A stretch of 13,069 nt of DNA. Source: JBCBZH01 sp039815415. Lineage in GTDB: Bacteria; Bacteroidota; Rhodothermia; Rhodothermales; Rubricoccaceae. The number at the start of each line of letters is the position of its first letter. Position 1 is the stretch's first letter. Below are positions 5,324-13,069 of the stretch, one piece after another. The stretch spans positions 1 to 13,069 of the forward strand of contig JBCBZH010000102.1 in the NCBI GenBank assembly GCA_039815415.1, written 5' to 3'. The notes under the pieces are model-generated. The model saw nothing but the letters and a program-made list of their open reading frames with translations, made no database searches and was not told the origin of the DNA. The translations under genes and the position numbers were made by a program.

Positions 5324-6880
5324 ATGCAGAATCGCCTCTACGTCATCCGAACCGCGCTGATTGTTGCGCTCGGCGGCTTTCTGATGGGCTTCGATGCCTC
5401 CGTGATCTCCGGCGTGGTCGGGTTCATCGAGACGGAGTTCACGCTCACTAAAGCGCAGCTCGGCTTTTCTGTCTCCTCGCTCACCCTGACGGCCACGCTT
5501 GCCATGATGGTTGCAGGCCCCCTGAGCGATCAGTTTGGGCGACGGAATATTCTCTTCTTGGCCGCGCTGCTCTTCGCGATCTCGGCCGTCGCGTCCGCCC
5601 TAGCGCCGTCGTTCAGGTTCCTGGTCATCGCGCGGATGATCGGCGGCTTTGGCGTGGGTGCATCCCTGATCATCGCGCCGCTCTACATCGCGGAGATCGC
5701 ACCGCCCAAGATGCGGGGGCAGATGGTGTCCTTCAACCAGTTGAACATCGTGATCGGCATCACGGTGGCCTTCTTCACCAACTATCTCATTCTTCAGCTG
5801 GCAGACTCCCCGGCATCGTGGGCCCAGTCGCTGGGGTTCGCAGAGAATGAGTGGCGCTGGATGCTTGGGCTGGAGACCCTTCCCGCTGTGCTGTACTTCG
5901 TCGGCCTGTTCTTCGTCCCACCGAGCCCGCGTTGGCTGTTGATGCAAGGCCGGGATGACGAGGCCCTGCCCATCATGCAGATGGCGGTTGGCAATGTGGC
6001 TGCCGTTCAGGAACTGTCCGAGATCCAGAAGAGCATGGAGAAGGACAAGGACCTCGAGAAAGGCTCTGTCCGGGATCTCTTCGCACCGGCCGTCCGGCTG
6101 GTGCTCACCATCGGGGTCGTCATCGCCATTCTCCAGCAGATCACGGGCATCAACTCCGTGTTCTTCTACGCACCGACCATCTTCGCCCAGTCGGGCATCG
6201 GAACCGATGCTGCGTTCGTGCAAGCCATCTTTGTGGGGGTGATCAACCTTGTGTTCACCCTGGCCGCCATCGCGCTGATCGATCGGCTCGGACGTAAGCC
6301 GTTGCTCGTCTTCGGGCTGGTGGGCATTACAGCCTGCATGATGATCCTCGCCTACGGCTTCGGACAGGCGACCTACACGCTCAGCCCGGATGCCCCGGGC
6401 ATCGTTGCAGAGGGTGGTGATGCCCTCGAGCCGCTGATCGGCCAGACGTTTGACAACGATGTCGCCTTTAAAACAGCCCTTCAGGAGGCCCTCGGCACAG
6501 TGGCCGCCACTGAGTACGAGGCCCCTCTCATCACGTCAGCGATCACGATGAACCCGACGCTGATCCTGATCGGCATCCTCGGCTTCGTGGCGTCGTTTGC
6601 CATATCGCTCGGTCCCGTGATGTGGGTGCTCTTCTCCGAGCTGTTCCCGAATCGGATTCGGGCCATCGCCATCTCGTTCGTGGGGCTCATCAACTCGGGC
6701 GTCAGCTTTGGCGTCCAGCAGATTTTCCCGTGGGAGCTGGCCACGCTTGGCAGTTCGCTGACCTTCCTGATCTATGGCCTTTTCGCGGCCGCAGGACTCG
6801 TCTTCGTCTTGCTGGTCGTTCCAGAGACCAAGGGCAAGTCGCTCGAAGAGCTGGAGGCCCAGCTCGTTCGCGCTCCCTAG
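5324..6880 (+). CDS. Sugar porter, major facilitator superfamily
   Basis: Inner-membrane sugar uptake protein, probably proton-coupled, of the sugar porter (SP) family. It has 518 residues and about 12 membrane segments. Family signatures in order: GPLSDQFGRRNIL at 65-77 between segments 2 and 3; RMIGGFGVGASLIIAPLYIA at 104-123 with EIAPPKMRGQ; PPSPRWL at 199-205; the substrate-binding QQITGINSVFFY at 271-282 in segment 7; DRLGRKPLL at 320-328; GPVMWVLFSELFPNRIRA at 430-447; and PETKGKSLEELE at 500-511. The loop between segments 9 and 10 (about 351-408) is some 55 residues long, acidic and hydrophilic, much longer than in E. coli XylE or GalP. The exact sugar cannot be read. It follows the operator-like site and palindrome, and is 94 bases ahead of the large phosphorylase-like gene. 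No Shine-Dalgarno sequence precedes the ATG. Confidence 0.93.
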   Translation: MQNRLYVIRTALIVALGGFLMGFDASVISGVVGFIETEFTLTKAQLGFSVSSLTLTATLAMMVAGPLSDQFGRRNILFLAALLFAISAVASALAPSFRFLVIARMIGGFGVGASLIIAPLYIAEIAPPKMRGQMVSFNQLNIVIGITVAFFTNYLILQLADSPASWAQSLGFAENEWRWMLGLETLPAVLYFVGLFFVPPSPRWLLMQGRDDEALPIMQMAVGNVAAVQELSEIQKSMEKDKDLEKGSVRDLFAPAVRLVLTIGVVIAILQQITGINSVFFYAPTIFAQSGIGTDAAFVQAIFVGVINLVFTLAAIALIDRLGRKPLLVFGLVGITACMMILAYGFGQATYTLSPDAPGIVAEGGDALEPLIGQTFDNDVAFKTALQEALGTVAATEYEAPLITSAITMNPTLILIGILGFVASFAISLGPVMWVLFSELFPNRIRAIAISFVGLINSGVSFGVQQIFPWELATLGSSLTFLIYGLFAAAGLVFVLLVVPETKGKSLEELEAQLVRAP

Positions 6881-6974
6881 GCCACACGCCACTGGTGCGC
6901 TGGGCCTGCCCGGTGCGCCCTCCCTCCTCTCGACCTGTTTGATCCCCGGTGGTCCGGTCCACCATTGCTGATTT

Positions 6975-9900
6975 ATGTCGGTACTCGCTCCGCTGAACTC
7001 ACTGACCTCGTCGGCACCTGACGACGACACGCGCTCGCTCCTTGTTGTTGGCGACACGCCGGTCCACACCGAGACACCGCCCGTTGACGGTTCGTTTGTG
7101 AACCTTGATGGTCATGCGGCCTATCGAATCGACAACGTCGACCGGATGGACCCGTTCTTCGTGACGGTCGTCAGCGACTCCGACCACTGGCTGTTTGCGT
7201 CGAGTACCGGCGGCCTGACGGCAGGGCGGCGCAGCCCCGACCATGCGCTGTTTCCCTACGAGACGGTCGATCGTCTCCACGATGCCCAGGACAAGACCGG
7301 TAGCAAAACGGTCCTGCTCGTCACGCGGAACGCCAACGGGGGCGACGGTGCGGCGGGCTCGGTGCAGACCGCTCTCTGGGAGCCATTCTCAGATCGCCAC
7401 GACGGGCTCTATGCGATCCGCCGAAGCCTGACGAAAACGCTCCAGGGTGACCGCCTGCGCTACGAGGAAATCAACGACGACCTCGGGCTGACGTTTGCTC
7501 TCACCTGGGCCACGAGCGAGACCTATGGCTTCGTCAAGACCTCCGAGCTGACGGCCCACCGCGAGGGCGTGTCCGTTCGCGTGCTCGACGGCGTGCAGAA
7601 CCTGATGCCGTACGGCCTCATCCGAGACTTACAAGCCATCCGCAGCAACCTCGCCGACGCCTACAAGAAGAACGAGCTGGTGCCTGACACGCCCCTCGGC
7701 CTCTTCCTGCTGAGCGCGATCCCCGTGGACCGGGCCGAACCCAGCGAGGCGCTCAAGGCCACAACGGTGTGGTCCGCTGGCATCGAGCCCGACGCGATCC
7801 TGCTCTCCACTCGCCAGCTCGACCGGTTCCGCGCAGGCCTGCCTGTCGAGACCGAGACTGCCATCCGGGCCGAACGGGGCGCCTACTTCATCGCTGCGAC
7901 GGTGGAGTTGGGGTCGGGCGAGGCAACCTCATGGGACCTGGTCGCAGACATCGAGCAGGACGCAGCGGATGTCATCGAGCTGGCGGAGGCACTGGTGACC
8001 CCGGCGACGCTGCGTGAGGCGCTCCACGCCAACATCGAGGCCGGTACGGAACGCCTTCACCAGCTCGTGGCCGGAGCCGACGGCGAGCAGGCGACTGGAG
8101 AGCCCATGACGGCGGCGCGGCACCGCATGAACGTGCTGTTCAACATCATGCGCGGCGGCATCTTCGACGAAGGCTATAGCGTCGTTCGCGACGATGTGCG
8201 GGCCTACGTGGCACACCACAACGCCCCGCTCGCCCACGCGCACGCGGATCGGTTCAACGCCCTCCCAGAGCGCCTCCGGGTCCGGGATCTGATGGCGATG
8301 GCTTCGGACGCAGGTCCTCAGCTCGAGCGGCTCTGCCTCACGTATCTGCCGCTCAGCTTCAGCCGCCGCCATGGCGACCCAAGCCGCCCGTGGAACCACT
8401 TCACCATCGAGATCAAGACTGAGGAGGGCGCCTGGAAGCGGGGCTACGAGGGCAACTGGCGCGATATCTTCCAGAACTGGGAGGCGCTCAGCCGCTCCTA
8501 TCCGGGCTACCTGGAGAGCATCATCACCACGTTCGTCAACGCCTCCACCGCCGACGGCTACAACCCCTACCGAATCACCGCCGACGGCATCGACTGGGAG
8601 AGCATCGAGCCCGACGATCCGTGGTCGTACATCGGCTACTGGGGAGATCACCAGCTGATCTACCTGCTCCGGCTCCTCGTGATGTCACGGCAGCACCATC
8701 CCGGCCAGCTCGAGAGACTGCTCTCACGGCGCTTGTTCAGCTACGCCAACGTCCCGTACCGCATCAAGCCGTATGCGGACCTGCTCCGGGATCCGCACGA
8801 CACGGTCCTCTTCGACGCCGAGCTGGAGGCAGCCATCGAGGAGCGCGTCGCGGCCGTCGGGGCCGATGGCAAGCTGCTGTGGGACGAGAACGGGAACGTT
8901 CGCCTGGTGACGCTCGCCGAGAAGCTGCTGGTGCCGCTGCTGGCGAAGCTGACCAACTTCATCCCCGAGGGCGGCGTCTGGATGAACACCCAGCGGCCCG
9001 AGTGGAACGACGCCAACAACGCGCTGGTGGGCTACGGCGTGTCGATGGTGACGCTCTTCGCGCTGCGCCGCACCCTGACGCTCTTCCAGAACCTCTTCGC
9101 CGATGCGCCCGATGACACCGCCGAGCTGTCGGTGGAGGTGGCGGATTTGCTCGATGCGGTCTCAGCGGCCTTCGCGGAGCACGAAGCCTTGGCTGACCGC
9201 GCGCTCACCGATGTTGAGCGCAAGCAGGTGGTGGATGCTCTCGGCCGAGCTGGCGAGGCCTACCGGGAAGTGATTTACACCGACGGCTTCTCTGGCGACA
9301 CGCGGGCCGTCTCGATGGAGGCTGTTCAGGACCTCCTGAGCCGCTCGCAGGCCTTCGCCGACCACACCATTGCGGTCAACCGTCGCGAGGATGGGCTGTT
9401 CAATGCCTACAACCTGATGGCTGCCAGCGACGACGAGGTGGCGGTGTCGCACCTCTACCCGATGCTGGAAGGGCAGGTCGCGGCGCTGGATGCCGGTGTG
9501 CTCTCGCCAGAGGCCTCGCTGGACGTACTGAAGGCTCTCCGTGCCAGCGACATCTACCGCCCCGATCAGCACAGCTACCGGCTCTACCCCGACCGCGAGC
9601 TGCCGAGCTTCCTCAACAAGAACAACGTCCCGGCGGAGGCTGTCGAGGCCTCTCCCCTGCTCCAGACGCTGATCGCCGACGGCGACCGAGCGCTGGTGGT
9701 GCAGGACGTACGAGGCGGCGTCCATTTCAACGGCGCCTTCCGCAACAAGACGGATGTGCAGGCCGCGCTGGACCGTCTCCGCCAGCTCGGCTATGCCGAG
9801 GCGGTAGACCGCGACGGCCAAGGCGTCCTGGATGCCTTCGAGCAGGTTTTCGACCACCGGTCGTACACCGGTCGCTCGGGCACCTTCTTCGGCTTCGAGG

Positions 9901-10511
9901 GCCTCGGCAGCATCTACTGGCACATGGTGTCCAAGCTGGCGCTCGCCACGATGGAGACCACCCTACGCGCTCACAAGCAGGGCGCAGGCGCCGATGTACT
10001 CTGCGACCTCGCGGACGCGTACTACGACATCCGGGCAGGGCTCGGCGTCGCCAAGACCCCCGAAGAGTTCGGTGCTTTCCCCGCCGATGCCTACTCGCAC
10101 ACGCCGGGTCATGCTGGCGCCAAGCAGCCGGGCATGACCGGCCAAGTGAAGGAAGACATTCTCTGCCGCTGGGGCGAGCTGGGCGTGATCGTGGAGAGCG
10201 GACAGATCGCATTCCGCCCTGTCGTGCTTCGAGCGGATGAGTTCCTGACGACTCCCACCCCGTTCCACTTCGTGGATGTGCGTGGACAGGCGCAAACCCT
10301 CGAGCTGGCGGCCGATCAGCTCGGGTTCACCTACTGCCAGGTCCCCGTGGTCTACACCCGCTCAGAGGCTCCCTTCCTCCGAATTGCCCGAGCAGACGGC
10401 AGCATCTCCGACGTGCAGGGCGACGCGCTCCCGCCAGACGCCAGTTCGGAGATCTTCCGTCGCACCGGCGCCATTGTCCGGATCGAAGTCGGGCTCCCAC
10501 CGGGACGATGA
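6975..10511 (+). CDS. Large cytosolic protein resembling clan GH-Q glycoside phosphorylases (GH94/GH149-like)
   Basis: A protein of 1178 residues with no signal peptide or membrane segment, so probably cytosolic. I do not recognise the exact family. The first 270 or so residues look like a beta-sandwich, with blocks such as DPFFVTVVSDSDHWLFASS, YEEINDDLGLTFALTW and VRVLDGVQNLMPYGL, as in the N-terminal domain of cellobiose phosphorylase. The middle and C-terminal parts are helical and tryptophan-rich, consistent with an (alpha/alpha)6 barrel: WSYIGYWGDHQLIYLLRLL around 550-568 and RPEWNDANNALVGYG with Trp677-Asn678-Asp679. WND is the form of the catalytic-acid motif in GH94 (DWND), so Asp679 is the best candidate acid. 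The C-terminus carries GMTGQVKEDILCRWGELGV. The length is close to that of the beta-1,3-glucan phosphorylases of GH149 and GH161. A phosphorylase would give a sugar 1-phosphate from an imported oligosaccharide, in keeping with the porters on both sides. A hydrolase or a non-catalytic relative cannot be excluded. Confidence 0.6.
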   Translation: MSVLAPLNSLTSSAPDDDTRSLLVVGDTPVHTETPPVDGSFVNLDGHAAYRIDNVDRMDPFFVTVVSDSDHWLFASSTGGLTAGRRSPDHALFPYETVDRLHDAQDKTGSKTVLLVTRNANGGDGAAGSVQTALWEPFSDRHDGLYAIRRSLTKTLQGDRLRYEEINDDLGLTFALTWATSETYGFVKTSELTAHREGVSVRVLDGVQNLMPYGLIRDLQAIRSNLADAYKKNELVPDTPLGLFLLSAIPVDRAEPSEALKATTVWSAGIEPDAILLSTRQLDRFRAGLPVETETAIRAERGAYFIAATVELGSGEATSWDLVADIEQDAADVIELAEALVTPATLREALHANIEAGTERLHQLVAGADGEQATGEPMTAARHRMNVLFNIMRGGIFDEGYSVVRDDVRAYVAHHNAPLAHAHADRFNALPERLRVRDLMAMASDAGPQLERLCLTYLPLSFSRRHGDPSRPWNHFTIEIKTEEGAWKRGYEGNWRDIFQNWEALSRSYPGYLESIITTFVNASTADGYNPYRITADGIDWESIEPDDPWSYIGYWGDHQLIYLLRLLVMSRQHHPGQLERLLSRRLFSYANVPYRIKPYADLLRDPHDTVLFDAELEAAIEERVAAVGADGKLLWDENGNVRLVTLAEKLLVPLLAKLTNFIPEGGVWMNTQRPEWNDANNALVGYGVSMVTLFALRRTLTLFQNLFADAPDDTAELSVEVADLLDAVSAAFAEHEALADRALTDVERKQVVDALGRAGEAYREVIYTDGFSGDTRAVSMEAVQDLLSRSQAFADHTIAVNRREDGLFNAYNLMAASDDEVAVSHLYPMLEGQVAALDAGVLSPEASLDVLKALRASDIYRPDQHSYRLYPDRELPSFLNKNNVPAEAVEASPLLQTLIADGDRALVVQDVRGGVHFNGAFRNKTDVQAALDRLRQLGYAEAVDRDGQGVLDAFEQVFDHRSYTGRSGTFFGFEGLGSIYWHMVSKLALATMETTLRAHKQGAGADVLCDLADAYYDIRAGLGVAKTPEEFGAFPADAYSHTPGHAGAKQPGMTGQVKEDILCRWGELGVIVESGQIAFRPVVLRADEFLTTPTPFHFVDVRGQAQTLELAADQLGFTYCQVPVVYTRSEAPFLRIARADGSISDVQGDALPPDASSEIFRRTGAIVRIEVGLPPGR

Positions 10512-10626
10512 TCCCTCCTGAGGCTATAGATACGGTGAGTACCGACTCCAATTCACCTGAGAACGCATCCCCGCCCACGTTCGCGGTTGTGACCGGCAGA
10601 CTCCTCACCAGCACCTGAAGAACGAG
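10512..10626 (+). other. Gap between the large gene and the first MelB-like porter
   Basis: 115 bases with no clear terminator or promoter. TATAGAT at 10525-10531 could be a -10 box, but no -35 partner is seen. The purine-rich GAAGAACGAG directly before the ATG at 10627 is at best a poor ribosome binding site. Read-through from the upstream gene is plausible. Confidence 0.3.
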
Positions 10627-12177
10627 ATGGCGACTGCTACCAAAGTGCCCGTAGGACAGAAGGCCGCCTTCGGGACCGGTCACTTTGTTCTGAACATCCT
10701 GCCCGGAGCCCTCCAGGTCTTCATTCAGTTCTTTCTTCTGACCGCGTGGGGCGTGGACCCCCTCTGGGCCGGGCTGCTCGGCGGACTGCCGCGCATCTTC
10801 GATGCGATCACGGACCCCATCATGGGGTTCATCTCGGACAACACGGTGTCGAGGTTTGGGCGGAGGAGGCCCTACATCTTCGCCGGCGCAATCATCAGCG
10901 GCATCCTGTTCTTCCTGGTGTGGCAACTGGATGACAATGCGTCCCAGACGTACATCATCTGGCACGTGATGATTCTCCAACTGCTGTTCCTGATCGGGAA
11001 CACCATGTTTGCGACTCCGCTGGTGGGACTCGGGTACGAGATGACCTCGGATTACAACGAGCGCACGCGCCTGATGAGCTTCGCGAACAGCATGGGGCAG
11101 ATTGCGTGGATGATTGTGCCGTGGCTCTACATCATCATTCCGGACACAGACACGTTCGCCACGCAGACTCAGGGGGTCCGCACGATGGCCTTCGTTGTCG
11201 GTGTGATATGCATGGTCCTTGGAATCCTTCCCGCGTTGTTCTGCAGAGGGATTGATGCGTCCAAGATGGAGAACCGGAAGGAGATCTCGCTGAAGACCAT
11301 CAAGTCGAACATGGTCGATCTGTTCTTGAGCATCAAGCAGGTGTCGAAGAACAAGCCGTTCATGAAGCTGTGCGCAGCCACGTTCCTCGTGTTCAACGGC
11401 TTTCAGCTGGTGGCGGCCTTCGGTGTGTTCATCATCGTGTTCTACATGTACGAGGGGAGCTATGAGATGGCTGGAACGTGGCCTGCGTGGTTCAACACCA
11501 TCAACGCCATGATCACGGCCTTGGTCGTGATCCCGATCATTTCGAAGATCTCCGACCGGGTGGGCAAGAGGAAAGCGTTCCTCATCTCGACGTTTATCTC
11601 CATCGTCGGCTACACGGGGAAGTGGTGGGGCTTCGACCGGGACCTGAACGCCCAGTTCAACGAGACATCGATCGGCCAGGCCCTCACAGGTGCTGTGGGC
11701 GGTCTGTTTGAGCGGTTGGATCCCGCACTCGAAGCTGTTGGTATGTCCTGGTTTAGCATCGACGCGAGCAGCGGGATTCCGTGGCTCATTTTCTTGCCCG
11801 TCCCGCTCTTCGCTTTCGGTCTGGGAGGACTCTTCACGCTGATGATGTCCATGACGGCCGATGTGTGTGACCTGGACGAACTGGAGAACGGAATGCCTAG
11901 AAAGGAGGGCACATTCGGGGCCATCTACTGGTGGATGGTGAAACTCGGTCAGGCCATCGCGTTGGTCCTCGGCGGTGTAGTGCTGAAGGTGGTCGGCTTT
12001 GACCCCGGGGTCACGGAGCAGACACTGGAAACCATGAACCGGCTGCGTGTGGCGGATATCATCATCCCGTCCGTTACGGCTGCCCTTGCAATTTGGGTCA
12101 TGTGGGGCTACGACCTGACCGAAGCGCGAGCGAAGGAGATCAAGGAGACGTTGGTCGCCCGTCGAGGAGAACTGTGA
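10627..12177 (+). CDS. MelB-like cation:sugar symporter (GPH family, MFS_2)
   Basis: Inner-membrane symporter of the glycoside-pentoside-hexuronide:cation family, driving sugar or glycoside uptake with Na+ or H+. The 516 residues form about 12 membrane segments. The N-terminal signature GGLPRIFDAITDPIMGFISD contains Asp59 and Asp63, which line up with the cation-site aspartates Asp55 and Asp59 of E. coli MelB, followed by FGRRRPYIFAGA. YEMTSDYNERTRL at about 137-149 is the conserved loop after segment 4, and MTADVCDLDELENGMPRKEG at 409-428 is the late signature. The loop between segments 9 and 10 (about 331-383) is a hydrophilic insert of some 50 residues absent from MelB. The two aspartates suggest true cation coupling. 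The substrate is unknown; context suggests a glucoside or an oligosaccharide. A second member follows 151 bases downstream. Confidence 0.92.
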   Translation: MATATKVPVGQKAAFGTGHFVLNILPGALQVFIQFFLLTAWGVDPLWAGLLGGLPRIFDAITDPIMGFISDNTVSRFGRRRPYIFAGAIISGILFFLVWQLDDNASQTYIIWHVMILQLLFLIGNTMFATPLVGLGYEMTSDYNERTRLMSFANSMGQIAWMIVPWLYIIIPDTDTFATQTQGVRTMAFVVGVICMVLGILPALFCRGIDASKMENRKEISLKTIKSNMVDLFLSIKQVSKNKPFMKLCAATFLVFNGFQLVAAFGVFIIVFYMYEGSYEMAGTWPAWFNTINAMITALVVIPIISKISDRVGKRKAFLISTFISIVGYTGKWWGFDRDLNAQFNETSIGQALTGAVGGLFERLDPALEAVGMSWFSIDASSGIPWLIFLPVPLFAFGLGGLFTLMMSMTADVCDLDELENGMPRKEGTFGAIYWWMVKLGQAIALVLGGVVLKVVGFDPGVTEQTLETMNRLRVADIIIPSVTAALAIWVMWGYDLTEARAKEIKETLVARRGEL

Positions 12178-12259
12178 GCGTCCAAGCCTCCTCCATCCAG
12201 CGGTTCGGTCGCACAGACCGATCCACGCTCCTTCTCCTCTTCAGTGTACAGTTGGGAAA

Positions 12260-12296
12260 CGCCCCGAGGTCGATGTGTCACCATCATCTCGGGGCG
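12260..12296 (+). promoter_or_regulatory. Long hairpin between the two MelB-like genes
   Basis: CGCCCCGAG (12260-12268) pairs perfectly with CTCGGGGCG (12288-12296). The 19-base loop can add a second short stem, GATG/CATC. It lies 82 bases after the first porter and 32 bases before the second. No T-run follows, so it is more likely a partial attenuator or an mRNA 3'-end stabiliser than a full terminator. Confidence 0.5.
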
Positions 12297-12328
12297 CCAG
12301 CATCAGAATGGCTTGTGCCTCTGGCGAA

Positions 12329-13069
12329 ATGAGCGCAATCAACACCACCGCTCCGGAAGATCGGATTCCGCTCTCGCACAAGTTTGCGTACGGGATGGGC
12401 GGGTTTGTTAACAACCTGCTCGCCTCCGCCAGTGGGGGGATGATGATCATCCTCAACCTTGGCTTCGGGATGAACCCCGCACTTGTGGGACTCCTCGGCG
12501 CGTTGCCGCGCATCACGGACGCGTTCACAGACCCCATCATCGGGTACATCTCCGACACCTCGAAGACAAAGTGGGGGAGACGGCGACCGTTCATGTTCTG
12601 GGGCGCCATCGCCTCTGGCGTCGTTTTCGCACTGCTGTGGCAGGTTCCAGAAGGCAGCAGCGAGACGTTCATCTTCGTCTACTTCCTCATCGGGAGCATC
12701 CTGTTCTATCTGGCTGCCACCGTGTTTGCGACGCCGTGGGTTGCACTCGGGTTCGAGCTCACTCCGGATTATGACGAGCGGACTCGGTTGATGGGCATAT
12801 CGAATTTCTTCCAGCAGCCGGTCAACCTGATCGCCCCAGGATTTCTTTGGTTCGTGTCCCAGGAGACGCTGTTTGAAACTCAGGCCGACGGCGCTGCTTG
12901 GCTCGCCATCATCGTAGGTGTGGTCGTAATTGGGGTGGGTGTCTTCCCCGCCCTCATCTTGCGGGAGCCTATGCAGGCCGTTGCAATGGCGGAGCTTTCT
13001 CAAGAGGATCGATCCTCTCTGATGGACAACCTCCGGTCGTTTTTCGGTGGCGTGCAGACGACGCTGAAG
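12329..13069 (+). CDS. Second MelB-like cation:sugar symporter (GPH family), 3' end cut by window edge
   Basis: The first 247 residues of a second GPH-family symporter; the frame is open to the right edge. The signature GALPRITDAFTDPIIGYISD has Asp64 and Asp68 in the places of the MelB cation-binding aspartates, followed by KWGRRRPFMFWG. FELTPDYDERTRLMG matches the loop after segment 4 in the gene upstream. The two proteins share these motifs but differ widely elsewhere (for example NNLLASASGGMMIILNLGF against the VLNILPGALQVF segment), so they are old paralogues, not a fresh duplication. Two in-frame ATGs are possible, at 12308 and 12329; neither has a ribosome binding site, and 12329 gives an N-terminus more like that of the neighbour. 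The substrate is unknown and may be a different sugar or chain length from its neighbour's. Confidence 0.9.
   Translation, partial: MSAINTTAPEDRIPLSHKFAYGMGGFVNNLLASASGGMMIILNLGFGMNPALVGLLGALPRITDAFTDPIIGYISDTSKTKWGRRRPFMFWGAIASGVVFALLWQVPEGSSETFIFVYFLIGSILFYLAATVFATPWVALGFELTPDYDERTRLMGISNFFQQPVNLIAPGFLWFVSQETLFETQADGAAWLAIIVGVVVIGVGVFPALILREPMQAVAMAELSQEDRSSLMDNLRSFFGGVQTTLK

Noticed and set aside
5600..6223. Minus-strand open frame of 207 codons inside the sugar porter.
   Set aside because: The plus-strand reading has all sugar porter signatures; the opposite frame is a charged, low-complexity shadow.
12284..13003. Minus-strand open frame of 239 codons opposite the last gene.
   Set aside because: The plus strand encodes a clear GPH-family porter there.

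Overview
The window is about 13 kb of high-GC chromosomal DNA. It looks like a free-living, probably aquatic heterotroph. The best guess for the lineage is a high-GC member of the Rhodothermota/Bacteroidota side (Rubricoccaceae- or Rhodothermaceae-like). That guess rests on the style of the proteins (a sugar porter, MelB-type porters and a very large intracellular carbohydrate-active protein) and on the fact that almost no start codon has a Shine-Dalgarno sequence. It is an inference by eye, not a database result.

Left part (1-2666), all on the minus strand: a HAD subfamily IG 5'-nucleotidase cut off by the left edge, a complete endonuclease V, and a short protein that may be nitroreductase-like. 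The nucleotidase frame is open and unbroken from 1237 to the edge. Next, on the plus strand, comes a tRNA-Val(GAC) with a plausible promoter and a clear intrinsic terminator (2922-3094).

Right part (3180-13069), all on the plus strand, is a carbohydrate-use locus. It holds KDPG aldolase (eda), a PfkB-family 2-keto-3-deoxygluconate kinase (kdgK), a sugar porter of the major facilitator superfamily, a 1178-residue cytosolic protein that looks like a clan GH-Q (GH94/GH149-type) glycoside phosphorylase, and two tandem MelB-like (GPH family) symporters, the second cut by the right edge. Together the kinase and aldolase turn 2-keto-3-deoxygluconate into pyruvate and glyceraldehyde 3-phosphate. The porters could bring in sugars or short oligosaccharides, and the large protein could break an imported beta-glucan-type oligosaccharide with phosphate inside the cell. 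The substrate is not proven by the sequence.

Two non-coding layers stand out. A palindromic word, TCGCCAGCTCGAG and its reverse complement, recurs in the gaps between genes from 2.1 to 5.3 kb, where it forms hairpins just after eda and just after kdgK and a perfect 18-base palindrome before the sugar porter. A separate 14-base inverted repeat, TGAAAAGGTTTTCA, lies 75 bases before the sugar-porter start and looks like a LacI-family operator.
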